A stretch of DNA of 64,000 nucleotides from Apodospora peruviana (Eukaryota; Ascomycota; Sordariomycetes; Sordariales; Lasiosphaeriaceae). The stretch covers positions 3,028,501 to 3,092,500 of the forward strand of contig JAUEDM010000007.1 in the NCBI GenBank assembly GCA_033439685.1, written 5' to 3'. The translations under genes and the position numbers were made by a program. Under the pieces are notes generated by a model. That model was not told the origin of the DNA. It did not search any database and worked only from the letters and a program-made list of their open reading frames with translations. The stretch's first letter is position 1. Every line of letters begins with the position of its first letter. Below are positions 35,765 through 45,017 of this stretch, one piece after another.

Positions 35765-36653
35765 AACAGCGGGCTATGTTTGGTGATGAGTCACGTTACT
35801 TGCAGAAGTCGTCGAGGGCGAGAAGAAAATCACGTGGCGGTGTGTGGAGCACCGCTTGAAATCGTTGTCAGTTGCAGCAGGGCAGTCGATGGGGAGAAGG
35901 CCACGGCAAGTGCCTTCCATGCTTTTCTATGACTCCACTTATCGGTGAACCCCCTCACGGCCATCGGGAAGTCTGGGACCCTGCCCAGCAGATCCACATC
36001 TTGGTTCAGAGCCTCGAGAATTGCAAAGCAGCTGGGCCCATGGATGACGAGCCTCCGTCTTCATATGAACGGCTTGGTCATTACTCCCTCCTTCTTGCTC
36101 CAGGCCGCGCATAATAGAGAATCTTATGATTCGGTACCCTCAATGCGTACACCAGGGTTGGGGTTCTCGGCTTTCAGCGTCGACCCGAATCCTCTCCGTC
36201 AGGACGAGAGCGTAATGGGTGGATGACCGATATTGGGCCGGTACGGCACTGAAGGTACCTACCTGCCTAGCAAGAGGCTCATGATACACAGGACACAGTT
36301 CATCACTTACTTACACGCTCAACCAACTCAGTTCACGGAAATGAATGATCGATGCCTTGCTGCTTCTCGCCTCGCGGAGATATGCCGATGTCGAACGATC
36401 TGGAGTTATTCCAGCCTGGCCGGGTATCAAACATCGCAATCGTGTCTCTCGACTCGACTCACAGCTCCCCTTGGAGATCTAGGAGTTACCAACGCTCTTT
36501 GTGAAGAATCCCCGTCAAGGGTCAACTATGGCGTCTATAAGAGCCCACTGCTGCTCGCAATTTCCCTTTCCTCTTTGTTTCATTCTTCAGGCTCATTGCC
36601 AGACAAACCACATACTTGCCTCTCTCATCATCATCTTCAACTTCAAAAAGGAA
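35765..36653. other. Intergenic, no gene supported
   Basis: Short frames only; no motif or splice continuity. Confidence 0.35.
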
Positions 36654-36711
36654 GATCTTTCTCGTCGTCAGACACAGTTACAGATCTTCCTCGTCGTCAG
36701 ACACAGTTACA
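36654..36711. repeat. Tandem 29-bp repeat, two copies
   Basis: The unit beginning GATCTTTCTCGTCGTCAGAC occurs at 36654-36682 and again, with one change, at 36683-36711. It lies about 80 bases upstream of the small ATG-initiated frame at 36791 and is probably in its leader. Confidence 0.85.
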
Positions 36712-36790
36712 GACATTGCACTGTCAACGGTGTACCTGTCCTTCCTCGCCACCAACGAGACAAGATCACCGCCAGCCATAACCAGACATC

Positions 36791-37114
36791 ATGGCAGCTC
36801 ACACCTACGAGACCACTACCTTGGGTGCTGGCGACAGCCACGGCCACAGCCATGCCCACGAGCATCTCGCCCACAACCGCACCCAAGAGTATCATGATCC
36901 AAACGCCACACCCACCAGCGCTGCCGCAATCGATTATGATCCGTGCTGCAGTCCTGCCGCAACCGATGGCGAACCATGCCGCAATGGCCCCTGCTACAAT
37001 TTTATCAGCCATCCTCCTCCAGTCGCCATCGTCATCGAGTCCGGCATCATCGGGGGTTGGTCTCCAGACGCCCCCGCAGACATCGTGCCAGAGCTCGTAG
37101 CCTTGAAATGTTGA
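36791..37114 (+). CDS. Small His-rich hypothetical protein
   Basis: A 107-residue frame begins with ATGG in a favourable context (CATCATGGC). It contains a His cluster (HGHSHAHEHLAHN) near residues 18-30 and five Cys residues, three of them in the middle (CC...C). No signal peptide or family is recognised. His/Cys content could suggest metal binding, but this is inference. A longer open frame on the opposite strand over the same bases (36707-37270) is Gly/Val-rich with no motif and I judge it the shadow. Confidence 0.4.
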   Translation: MAAHTYETTTLGAGDSHGHSHAHEHLAHNRTQEYHDPNATPTSAAAIDYDPCCSPAATDGEPCRNGPCYNFISHPPPVAIVIESGIIGGWSPDAPADIVPELVALKC

Positions 37115-37786
37115 TGTAGGAAACGGAACAAGATAGACTTCTATAATTGTTCCAAATGTGGGCACTACCGCTGCCTGGCTTATCCCGATCGCGGTGTCGG
37201 CAACTGTGGAGGGATCTGGGAATGAGGAGCCTGGACGAAACGTGGCTGCCGAGCTGAGTTGCCTACCCACTCGTGCTGGTGTTGGCAGGGCGGTCGGTCG
37301 GACGGTCGAATGGGCTCGGCGGCTGTGGAGGAAGACAAGGTGCCCGTCACTTTTTATGGAATCGATTTTCCGACAGCCTACCTACCTAGGTACTCGACTA
37401 CCTGGGTACAAATGCGGGAATGGATGGATATGCTGCGTTTTGGTTTTGTGTTTTGGAGATGAGCGCTGGGATGTGTTGTTTGACTTGCCTTGGTACTAAA
37501 CTTACCTAGGTAAGTACAGGTGTGGGAATAGATGGATCGATGGTTGGGTGGATGGATGCGTTGCGTTTTAAATTTTTTTTTTGGTTTCTTTTGTTCTGGG
37601 AAAAGAACCCTGATTTGCAGTGATTATCATGTTTTTCTCCCGGACCCGTGTTTGTTCATGATGGATGCACATGGACATCATTTCATCTCTCGTATGACAA
37701 GAAGCCAGCCAACCCGGGCGGAGAACTTGTAAAATTTACCAGCTAGATATCGAGCTTCGAGGAAACTTGGTCATGTTACCGTACGG
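37115..37786. other. Intergenic, no gene supported
   Basis: Contains several short CCTAGG/TACCTACCTAGG-like palindromic words around 37380-37510. No gene is seen. Confidence 0.35.
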
Positions 37787-38260
37787 TCAAACTGAGCCGA
37801 AAGAAACCCGGTTGGACGCAATTCCACATGCCCTGAACATGTCATTTGGCGTTGTCCTGTCTTGCTGGCTTATTTCTTTAGGTTGAGTCCACTGCCTTAC
37901 CTGAACGTTGAGGTATGTGGCACGTCCAGAGAAAGACGTAATATTTGACCCTCGTATCCAAGCCTCATCTCCAACGATGTCCGGAAGGCCACTTTCCTGC
38001 CCAACATTCATATGATATACGCGTAACCGACTCCCCAGCATCTCGCTCTTGGAAATCTGAACATCCTTCTTGTCAAAACCATGCAGCCCAAACCAGCAAA
38101 TCATCCGCAATACAAGCATGAGCCGGACTTCCTCGTACGTGAGGTTTGTCTTCCACTGTTCAACTTCAAAGACCCATCTGGACAAGAAAACACCATTGTA
38201 TCGAATACAAAACCTACAATTCATTTTTCTAAACCCATATGTTGTTTTCTCTAGTAGCAT
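37787..38260 (-). CDS. Hypothetical protein, 157 residues
   Basis: An uninterrupted ATG-started frame on the minus strand. The residue mix is balanced (aromatics, charged residues, few low-complexity runs) as in a real soluble protein. I recognise no domain, signal peptide or membrane helix. It ends close to a plus-strand AT-rich stretch. It could be a genuine lineage-specific gene, a piece of a longer gene, or chance. Confidence 0.3.
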   Translation of the reverse strand: MLLEKTTYGFRKMNCRFCIRYNGVFLSRWVFEVEQWKTNLTYEEVRLMLVLRMICWFGLHGFDKKDVQISKSEMLGSRLRVYHMNVGQESGLPDIVGDEAWIRGSNITSFSGRATYLNVQVRQWTQPKEISQQDRTTPNDMFRACGIASNRVSFGSV

Positions 38261-38615
38261 ATCGGCTCTACTATCTAGAGATCAAGGATCTCCAATATAG
38301 ACGTCCGGGTAAAATAAATATCAGTAATATACTGTAGACACAACGAGTTGTTCTTGTGCAAGTAGAGCCTTGTTGAGTATTGCACTAACGTTTTAAATCC
38401 CAGCAGATGTGTAGGTAGTTTCGGCCCTGTCTGCTTGCATCAATATTACTCCGTGAATTTCCTCTGATTGGTCAGCGAGCTGTTGCTTTATCGCGGCACA
38501 GTGGATTGCTGTCGCTTCAGGACAGGAAATAAATGTTGAAGTGGAAGTTTTATATTGACTTCAAACATAGCGGACATCCCGTAGAAGAAGTGGTCACCGG
38601 TAAGGAGGTTCGAGC

Positions 38616-39131
38616 TCAATACAGTCGCTTCCACCAAACAGCTGCCCGGGTCCCGTTCCAATCTCCCCATAACTCCAAGAAGATGTCATCATCGTGGTCA
38701 TGTAGGGTATAGTTGCGGACCTGGGTCGACCCGACCATGCCGGGAACGCTGGAGACCATGAGCGGGCCATGTCGCACTTCTCCTTCGACCTCGGTGGCAG
38801 GAAAGGAGGTGCCGATGGAGAAGGGGCCCGCGTATGAAAGCGCATACTTCGCCGCGAGCGCCCATTCCGCGTCGGATTGGTTGTCGGTCGGAGGAGGCCA
38901 CGACACAGATGGTGGACGGAGGAGGGGGTTGGTCGAGGCCATGTTGGAGGCCACATACCCTGCGCGGTCGTAGGTGAGGAGGCCAACGTCGAAGGGGTTT
39001 GCGCCGGGTCTGGTTGTTGGAAAGCTGTTAATACGCGAACAAAGAGATGGCAGTATCGGGCGTACTTACATGGTGGTGTTTAGAAGTAAATATGTCCCCT
39101 CCAGGGCTGCTAAAATCATGTCTTGTTTCAT
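38616..39131 (-). CDS. Lipocalin-like domain protein, 2 exons
   Basis: Exon 1 (39070-39131) encodes MKQDMILAALEGTYLLLNTT and ends at GTAAGT; exon 2 (38616-39024) follows an AACAG acceptor. The 156-residue product fits the short fungal/bacterial lipocalin-like domain. It shows a GTY/W strand at the start, GLLTYDRAGYVASNMAS, YALSYAGPFSI, then a final beta-rich part with a Trp and basic end (VWWKRL). In other fungi such proteins are often found with secondary-metabolite enzymes, where some act as cyclases or binding proteins. No such neighbour is adjacent here; the NRPS locus begins 6 kb away. No secretion signal is seen. Confidence 0.8.
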
Positions 39132-40721
39132 TTGTAAAGTTGCAGTAAGCAGGTCGTCTTGAGGAGGGACCAGTTAAATGTCGGATTGCTCTTGAAAATT
39201 CCCGCCGTTGGAAGAAGAGTTGGTCGCTCTTCAGTCGAGGCGACCTGGGGTATACTTTTTCGTGGGCCTTGGAGGAGATACTGGGAGTGCGAGATGTAAC
39301 ATGTCCTCGGATAACTAGCTCGAGCTGAATGGTGGGTGTTACTCTGATGTGTCGGTCTGGTCACTGAGGGTGTAGGGAGGCGGAACAAGCGAGCCCTGTC
39401 GTGATTTAGCCGTACCGTGGTCGATCAATTGTGCTGACGAGAGCGATTACCTGGGATGTATGTATGGCTGACCGGGCAGCGATTGGTCTTCCCAACAATT
39501 GGGTCTGCGGCTGCCTTCATCATGTTGAGGGTGGCATGTCGGTTAAATGGCAGGGCAAGCTTTGGTCTGGTAAAACCTTTGGGCTGGTGGGCAATGCAGT
39601 TTCTAGGTAAGCAGGTAATTTCTAGGCAAGCAGGTAAGGTCGGGTACTTTTTACCGATCCAACCCATGCCTATGGTAGTGGACCTTACACCGAGTATAAC
39701 CTTAAGACACATAAAGTAGCTGATAGCTCACTACAGTACTCCCCAACGCTGGTAACAGACACAGTACACCTGAAGGGACACACACCGGAGAGCGTTAGTG
39801 CTGCCACGTAGCACCACAGCTTAAACCGATCTGAGTCTCACTCAAATCCCTCATTGTGGCCCTACCAAACTGACGAGCCCACCTATGCAAGAAAATGGCG
39901 ATGAAGACCCCATATTCCGAATACATCCAACAAATCGTAAAAGCCTGATGCCGCAATTGTGCCAGTACCGACCGTCCACACCCAGCAGCGTCTTTCTACC
40001 TAGTGCCCCAGTAAGAACCGCCAGGTCGAGCAGCCAATACCACCAGCACCATGAGACAGGGAGAATACACCAAGAACCTGCATCAAACTGCCAGACGCGG
40101 CCGACTGCAAATCACAGACACAAACGCCTCTATCGTCAAGGTAGCCCGAGCAGCCGAGCTCCAGTGTCGATGATCACGCCTCCTTTATTCTGCGGCGCAT
40201 CCTGTTCTCGCTTGTCCCAGCTCTGGCTGGACTCAATCGGTTCCTCAAGCCCCCCGATAGAACAAGTGAGACGAGACCCTCTTAGGCCCATTATGGTTGA
40301 CAACCTTGCTATAATTATGAGCATTAGCTGACTTTCAGCCTCGCGTGGTGGACACTCTCGGACCATTTTTTATCCGATTATAGTTATCCGGGCATTCATG
40401 TCTGTAAATATTTTATTACATGCCCTTTGGTGTGGCCTGGACTCCACTGCTCGCGCATCTCTTTGTCTTTATCAAAGGCTTCGATGTCAAAGACCTGCCG
40501 GAACCGGCGCATGGGTCAGACCACGATTGAATCCAGACAGCCACAAAGAAATCCCCCCCTCAACAACAAGCTTGACGAGCTCAGAACGCAGAAAGTTGCC
40601 GAACTTGCTGTATTCCGTCGACCTACTCATCCTATCGAAGAACCAAGCCAGTCCCACAGGGCCAAAACGCGACACGTCGTTGAACATTGATTCCATCTCT
40701 TCTTTCCCTCAAGTTTAAAAA
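39132..40721. other. Intergenic, no gene supported
   Basis: About 1.6 kb separating a minus-strand and a plus-strand gene. Overlapping short frames on both strands lack motifs. Both ends presumably hold promoters. Confidence 0.4.
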
Positions 40722-42485
40722 ATGACTACAAGCTCCTTCGACATCCAACAATTCAAGCCAGTCGTTCCGACGCTCCCAGGCGAGGACTTCTGGCACGTCG
40801 GTATCCACATCCCCATCGAAGAATACCGCGACGACGACCCGCAGCGGCCCGACGGTTCGGAAAGCGACAAATGGCTCGACGAGCATAGCAGCGGTTTCCT
40901 GCTGGTCAGCAGGCTGAGGGCCACCTCCTACGTGTTCAGCGACCCCGTGACAAACGAGCTCTTCTTCAACAAGCACTGCCGAACCTTCCCGAATCCAAAC
41001 ACTGGAGTGAAAGGAGTGCCCAACGAGATTTTCTACTCGCGCCTCGACGACCATAATACCAGTTTTCGCCTGCCCGACGAATCGCATTTCCCCAAGCTGC
41101 TCGCGTACGGGATAGATGTGGGCGACGGCACGCAGGAGTACGAAGAAGAGTATGGGAGACTGTTTTCCATGTACTTCGAGTGGCTGAACGGAAACAATCT
41201 CGACAATTTTTTGAGTCAGTTTGCCGGAATAGCCGGATGTATTCCCCAGGCTAGACTCCCTGAGATTTTCATCTGGAGAGTCCTGCAGCAGCTGGGGTAC
41301 GCGTTGCTGTGGATGCAGAGCGGCGTCACGGCGGAGCAGTTTCGTCAACACGGACTCTCGCAGGTGCCAGCTGACCCGAGGCGTATTGTTCACGGGGACA
41401 TCAAGCTGACGAACATAATGTTGAATTTTCCCGAGGATTTGACGAGTCCTTCCAACACGGGTTTGGAAGAGGGCGGGTTTCCAAGGATCGTCTTGTGCAA
41501 TTTCGGGAGCGCTCGTGTTATTATCGCCGAGTCTGATCACAATCAGGGCGGCGAACTGGTTGACATAGTGGACAAACAAACCGATATAGCGACATCAAGA
41601 TGGGATACGAGGAAGGCCCCACTTCAGGATGATGTAGATTTGGTCTATGACAATGAGCCCAGCGTCCAGGAACTTCCTCATCCCGAGTCACCCGACTCCG
41701 ACACAGATTCGGACTCCCGCACCGAATTCTGCCCGTCTTTATATAGCGACAGGTTCCAGTTCGGCGAAGTGTTGCGGGAACTAGTCATGGCCGGCGAGAT
41801 TCCCCTGCGCTACCATACCGAGCCTTACCCATCACTTGCGCCCTACCTTAGCACGAGCGACGACGAGGCTTTGGCCAACCTCTACTCGGACGACCTCATC
41901 CGCCTGCTCATGCACTGGGAATCGGAGCCCTTGATTCGGGGAGACAACTTCTTTTGGCCCGAGGCACAGGAAATGATTCCGAGCTTCGAGTTTCTCTTCG
42001 AGGTCGCGCTGCCGATGGCACAGCGAAAAGTCAAGGAGTACGTAGTCAGGCTATCTTCAGGACCGCCGGGAAGCCTAGATCAAGGTCTAGACTTGCGACT
42101 CATCAACCAGGTGAAACCGGACGAGGATGTGTTGATGCCGCTCCGGGTGGAGAAAGAAGGAGAAGAAAAACTGCAGGTTATAGCGACGCGCATGATGAAC
42201 GACATGGAGTTTGAGGGGACGTGGAAGTTGGTCGAGGTCAAGTACCGCGGCCCGATCGCAGTCAACGGGCAGCTTCTGGAACCTATGGGCAAGCTGGCGG
42301 ACCAGCGGCCGTCGCCAAAGCCGGTGGAGTCGGGATATTTCGAGGGGTCGCAGTTTAAGGTGTCCAAGGTGCCCGACCACGAGTATGACTTTGAGAGAAG
42401 GCGGAAGAGGAGACGGCAAGAGAACTTTAGCACGACGTGGTTGGATTTCAGGAATATGGCATATGAGTATTTGGAACAGGATTGA
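40722..42485 (+). CDS. Protein kinase-like protein, probable pseudokinase, single exon
   Basis: A 587-residue protein whose middle follows a protein kinase fold. MYFEWLNGNNLDNFL resembles the hinge region and RIVHGDIKLTNIMLN is a well-kept catalytic loop (HGD...N). The metal-binding DFG is changed to NFG in VLCNFGSARV. No clear glycine loop or beta-3 Lys is visible in the N-terminal ~150 residues. A long acidic insert (DSDTDSDSRTE) follows the NFG. The C-terminal ~150 residues are unrelated to kinases and end in an Arg-rich cluster (RRRKRRR) that could be a nuclear signal. Family members are common in Pezizomycotina; phosphotransfer is doubtful and a scaffold role is more likely. Confidence 0.8.
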   Translation: MTTSSFDIQQFKPVVPTLPGEDFWHVGIHIPIEEYRDDDPQRPDGSESDKWLDEHSSGFLLVSRLRATSYVFSDPVTNELFFNKHCRTFPNPNTGVKGVPNEIFYSRLDDHNTSFRLPDESHFPKLLAYGIDVGDGTQEYEEEYGRLFSMYFEWLNGNNLDNFLSQFAGIAGCIPQARLPEIFIWRVLQQLGYALLWMQSGVTAEQFRQHGLSQVPADPRRIVHGDIKLTNIMLNFPEDLTSPSNTGLEEGGFPRIVLCNFGSARVIIAESDHNQGGELVDIVDKQTDIATSRWDTRKAPLQDDVDLVYDNEPSVQELPHPESPDSDTDSDSRTEFCPSLYSDRFQFGEVLRELVMAGEIPLRYHTEPYPSLAPYLSTSDDEALANLYSDDLIRLLMHWESEPLIRGDNFFWPEAQEMIPSFEFLFEVALPMAQRKVKEYVVRLSSGPPGSLDQGLDLRLINQVKPDEDVLMPLRVEKEGEEKLQVIATRMMNDMEFEGTWKLVEVKYRGPIAVNGQLLEPMGKLADQRPSPKPVESGYFEGSQFKVSKVPDHEYDFERRRKRRRQENFSTTWLDFRNMAYEYLEQD

Positions 42486-42879
42486 AAGATGGGGATGAGG
42501 AATCACGGGAGTAACTGTATTGTTTTGTTTTGATAACAACTTGCTGATTTGAAGAGTCACGTTTAACTACATGAGGAGAATACGCCACTCAAATTGTTAT
42601 TCTTGATCTTGTTATTGTGCGAAGAAAGGATGATAAGCTATGAACTGGGAACATGCAGTACGAGGTAATATATAGCGAGGCGCTGGTGTCCATCTGTCGT
42701 TTGGACGACGGCGGGTCGGTCTGGACCAGTAAATCTAACGATGCACTCTATAGCTCTGAGAGCCTCTTCACGGCATTGCAACCTGAATATAGATTAACAA
42801 TTGCCTCTCGACTTTAGCATTCGGAGAATATCTTCGCAGTTCGCGTCAAAGCGCAGGTTCCACAGACGGATCGATGTCA

Positions 42880-43230
42880 TCAAACACTCCGTCTTCTCCA
42901 GCTCGCGCTTATGACCAAGAGGGCCTCAACGAACTTCACACCAGCGTTCTTGCCCAGCTGGGAATTCTTCCTTGCCTTGGCGCAGGATCGGAGCATCAGT
43001 GCCTCACATGCCTCAAGGATCTCGCGCAGGTTCTCAGTCAATCGACCGCCAGCTTCAATAAACTCCTCAACCATCTCCCGGTTCTCCTTGGTCATGATCT
43101 TGCGAACAGCCTCGTCGGCTCGTTTTAGCTTGCCTGCCAGCTGGATAAGAATGAGCCACATCTCTCCGGCCATGTCCGAGATAGGTGTCGCGGGTCCGTG
43201 GTGGTAGACAATCCAGTCAAAAAATAGGCT
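42880..43230 (-). pseudogene. Fragment of an unrecognised helical protein
   Basis: The minus strand reads SLFFDWIVYHHGPATPISDMAGEMW and then an amphipathic helical stretch rich in Glu, Lys, Ala and Leu up to a stop at 42880. Upstream (above about 43230) the frame is closed by a TGA and a different frame looks coding. The fragment has the balance of real protein but no complete gene can be assembled. I do not recognise the family. Confidence 0.25.
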
Positions 43231-45017
43231 CTTCAGTTGGGTCCCAGTTTTTCAGACAATAGTCCAAGGGGATCCCACACCGGTCAGCATCGGCTCCACT
43301 TGCCTGGGCCGTTGGAGGTATCGTCTTCTTATAACATTTCGACGGATGTTGTGTATGAGGTTGCTGTGATACAGAAGTCGAGTGGCGACGAGTCTGACCT
43401 GCAGCGGCTCGGTTGGGCTCAGATTTATAAGGCGGCAACCCATACTCTGCCTCTTCGAAAGAAGAAATGATCTACTCATAGTAGAAGTAATTAGTAAATT
43501 ACTTATAAGCCTTAAAATATTTTTTGGTTCGCTTCCACTTCGCTCGCGCCTCGTATGGCGGAGCTGGGGTTGCGCCGCCATGGACTTACATCTGTGGCGT
43601 ATTGGCCATCACTCGTTTATCGAGGCGACATCCACGTGGCTGGCGTGGCTTCGAACCGGTATCCTGATCCCCAGGGTAATAAGTCCGAATATTTCAGTTG
43701 AGGCATCGACCCGTAGTGCGAGTAGCTAACCATATCCTCCTTGATATTTGACAATATTTGTCTTTTTCAAGGGCGAGTCCTCTTTTCTCCTAAAATCCTT
43801 AAGCCGAGAAATGATTAACAAAGGGGTCGAGCCATATGCCAAATGAATCATCGAGTCTAATACGAAAGAAATACTTGATTTTACTTAACAGATTTAAAAG
43901 TAAAAGGATAACTAATGGAGAGGCTCTTCTAAATGACTCATAGTTTCTGTCCACATGCAGGTGGTCGAGGCTAATCATTAGTATAGAGGGACACAAGCTT
44001 ACTTGCATCAATGGTCCAACCATCCAGATATTGTCAGACAGTAGGGTTGTCTCTCTCCGCCACGCAAATCTGTCAATATCAGGCCGCGTCCCGAGGCAGG
44101 TGTCAGTCAGTCAGTCAGCCATATCCCGCCAGTGCTTATTCGCGGTAGACAAAGCCTGTGGGGACCACACCACAGCCCCGCTCTTTATCTATAGCGCTTA
44201 TGCCCACACTCACTTCCCAGCGGCCCCGCTTGAGCTGGCCAGTGAGATGGCCCGGCACGGTCGTTTACGCAGGTCGCGCTCGCGAGGAAAATCGATCGTG
44301 CATTTCTGCTTTGCTTTCTAGTGTACTGTACCTATCTAGGGTTGCCCCCTCCCCATGCATTTGCCCTGCATTGCAGCTTACAAGCTCCAGGCGGTGTATG
44401 TAGGTACAAATTCGTCCCTGTCAGAAAGAGCCCCAACCCAAAGCAACCCAAAACAAAACGCCTAGCCTACAAATTAGTCCCCATGACAAAGAGCACCAGC
44501 CCAAACAACTCAAAGCAACCCGGAACAAAACGCCTAGCAATTCGGCTGTCCAAAAGCGCCTGATCAACAAACCTGCGCTTAACCGCCACACTCCCCGCCA
44601 ATGCAGCAATCGACCTGCTCTGCATGATATCAAAGATGGAGAGCTCCGCCCCGAGCTTGTGCACGAGCCTTGTCTTCCTGCATGATATCGGCGAAACAGC
44701 TTGAGCTTGCTCAAGCTGAGCTCGACCGGAAGAAGGTGATCAATAGGTGGGGTGGGTGCATATGTGGTGCTAGATGGTACAGTTCAAACACGCCCAGACA
44801 AACCACAAGCACCAATGCGGATCGTGATCGGGGTGTCTTCTCAGACGTGAGATGGATCGCTTGTCTAAACAAGTGCAGAAAGTTCTCGAGGACAAGACGG
44901 GCATTTCCCTCGAGAAAGTTGAGGAAAGGGAGGTTTTAAGTACGTCAGCGCCTAGAGGTAGGTAGCTGTCAGGCATTGAAGAAAAAGCCCTGGCGTCTGT
45001 AACGGGCTGAAGGCAAG
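43231..45017. other. Intergenic, no gene supported
   Basis: About 1.8 kb containing scattered short frames, a GTCA tetranucleotide run near 44103-44118 and a tandem duplication at 44406-44540. The NRPS gene ends (on the minus strand) at 45018, so the right part should be its 3' flank. Confidence 0.4.
44406..44540. repeat. Imperfect tandem duplication of about 65 bp
   Basis: The segment starting ACAAATT and ending AACAAAACGCCTAGC occurs at about 44406-44467 and again, diverged and slightly longer, at about 44469-44538. No coding role is apparent. Confidence 0.7.

Noticed and set aside
36707..37270. Minus-strand open frame of 187 codons, Gly/Val-rich.
   Set aside because: It overlaps the better plus-strand frame at 36791-37114, lacks motifs and is explained as the reverse reading of a GC-rich coding stretch.
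37380..37510. Repeated CCTAGG-type words, also at 63428-63470, considered as operator sites or a mobile element.
   Set aside because: They are short, scattered and without constant spacing; such words recur in several intergenic parts of this window.
40632..41579. Minus-strand open frame of 315 codons.
   Set aside because: It is antisense to the pseudokinase gene, whose plus-strand reading has clear kinase motifs.
43600..43700. Possible tRNA near a GGTTCGAAG box on the minus strand.
   Set aside because: No matching D-arm or acceptor stem at the required spacing.
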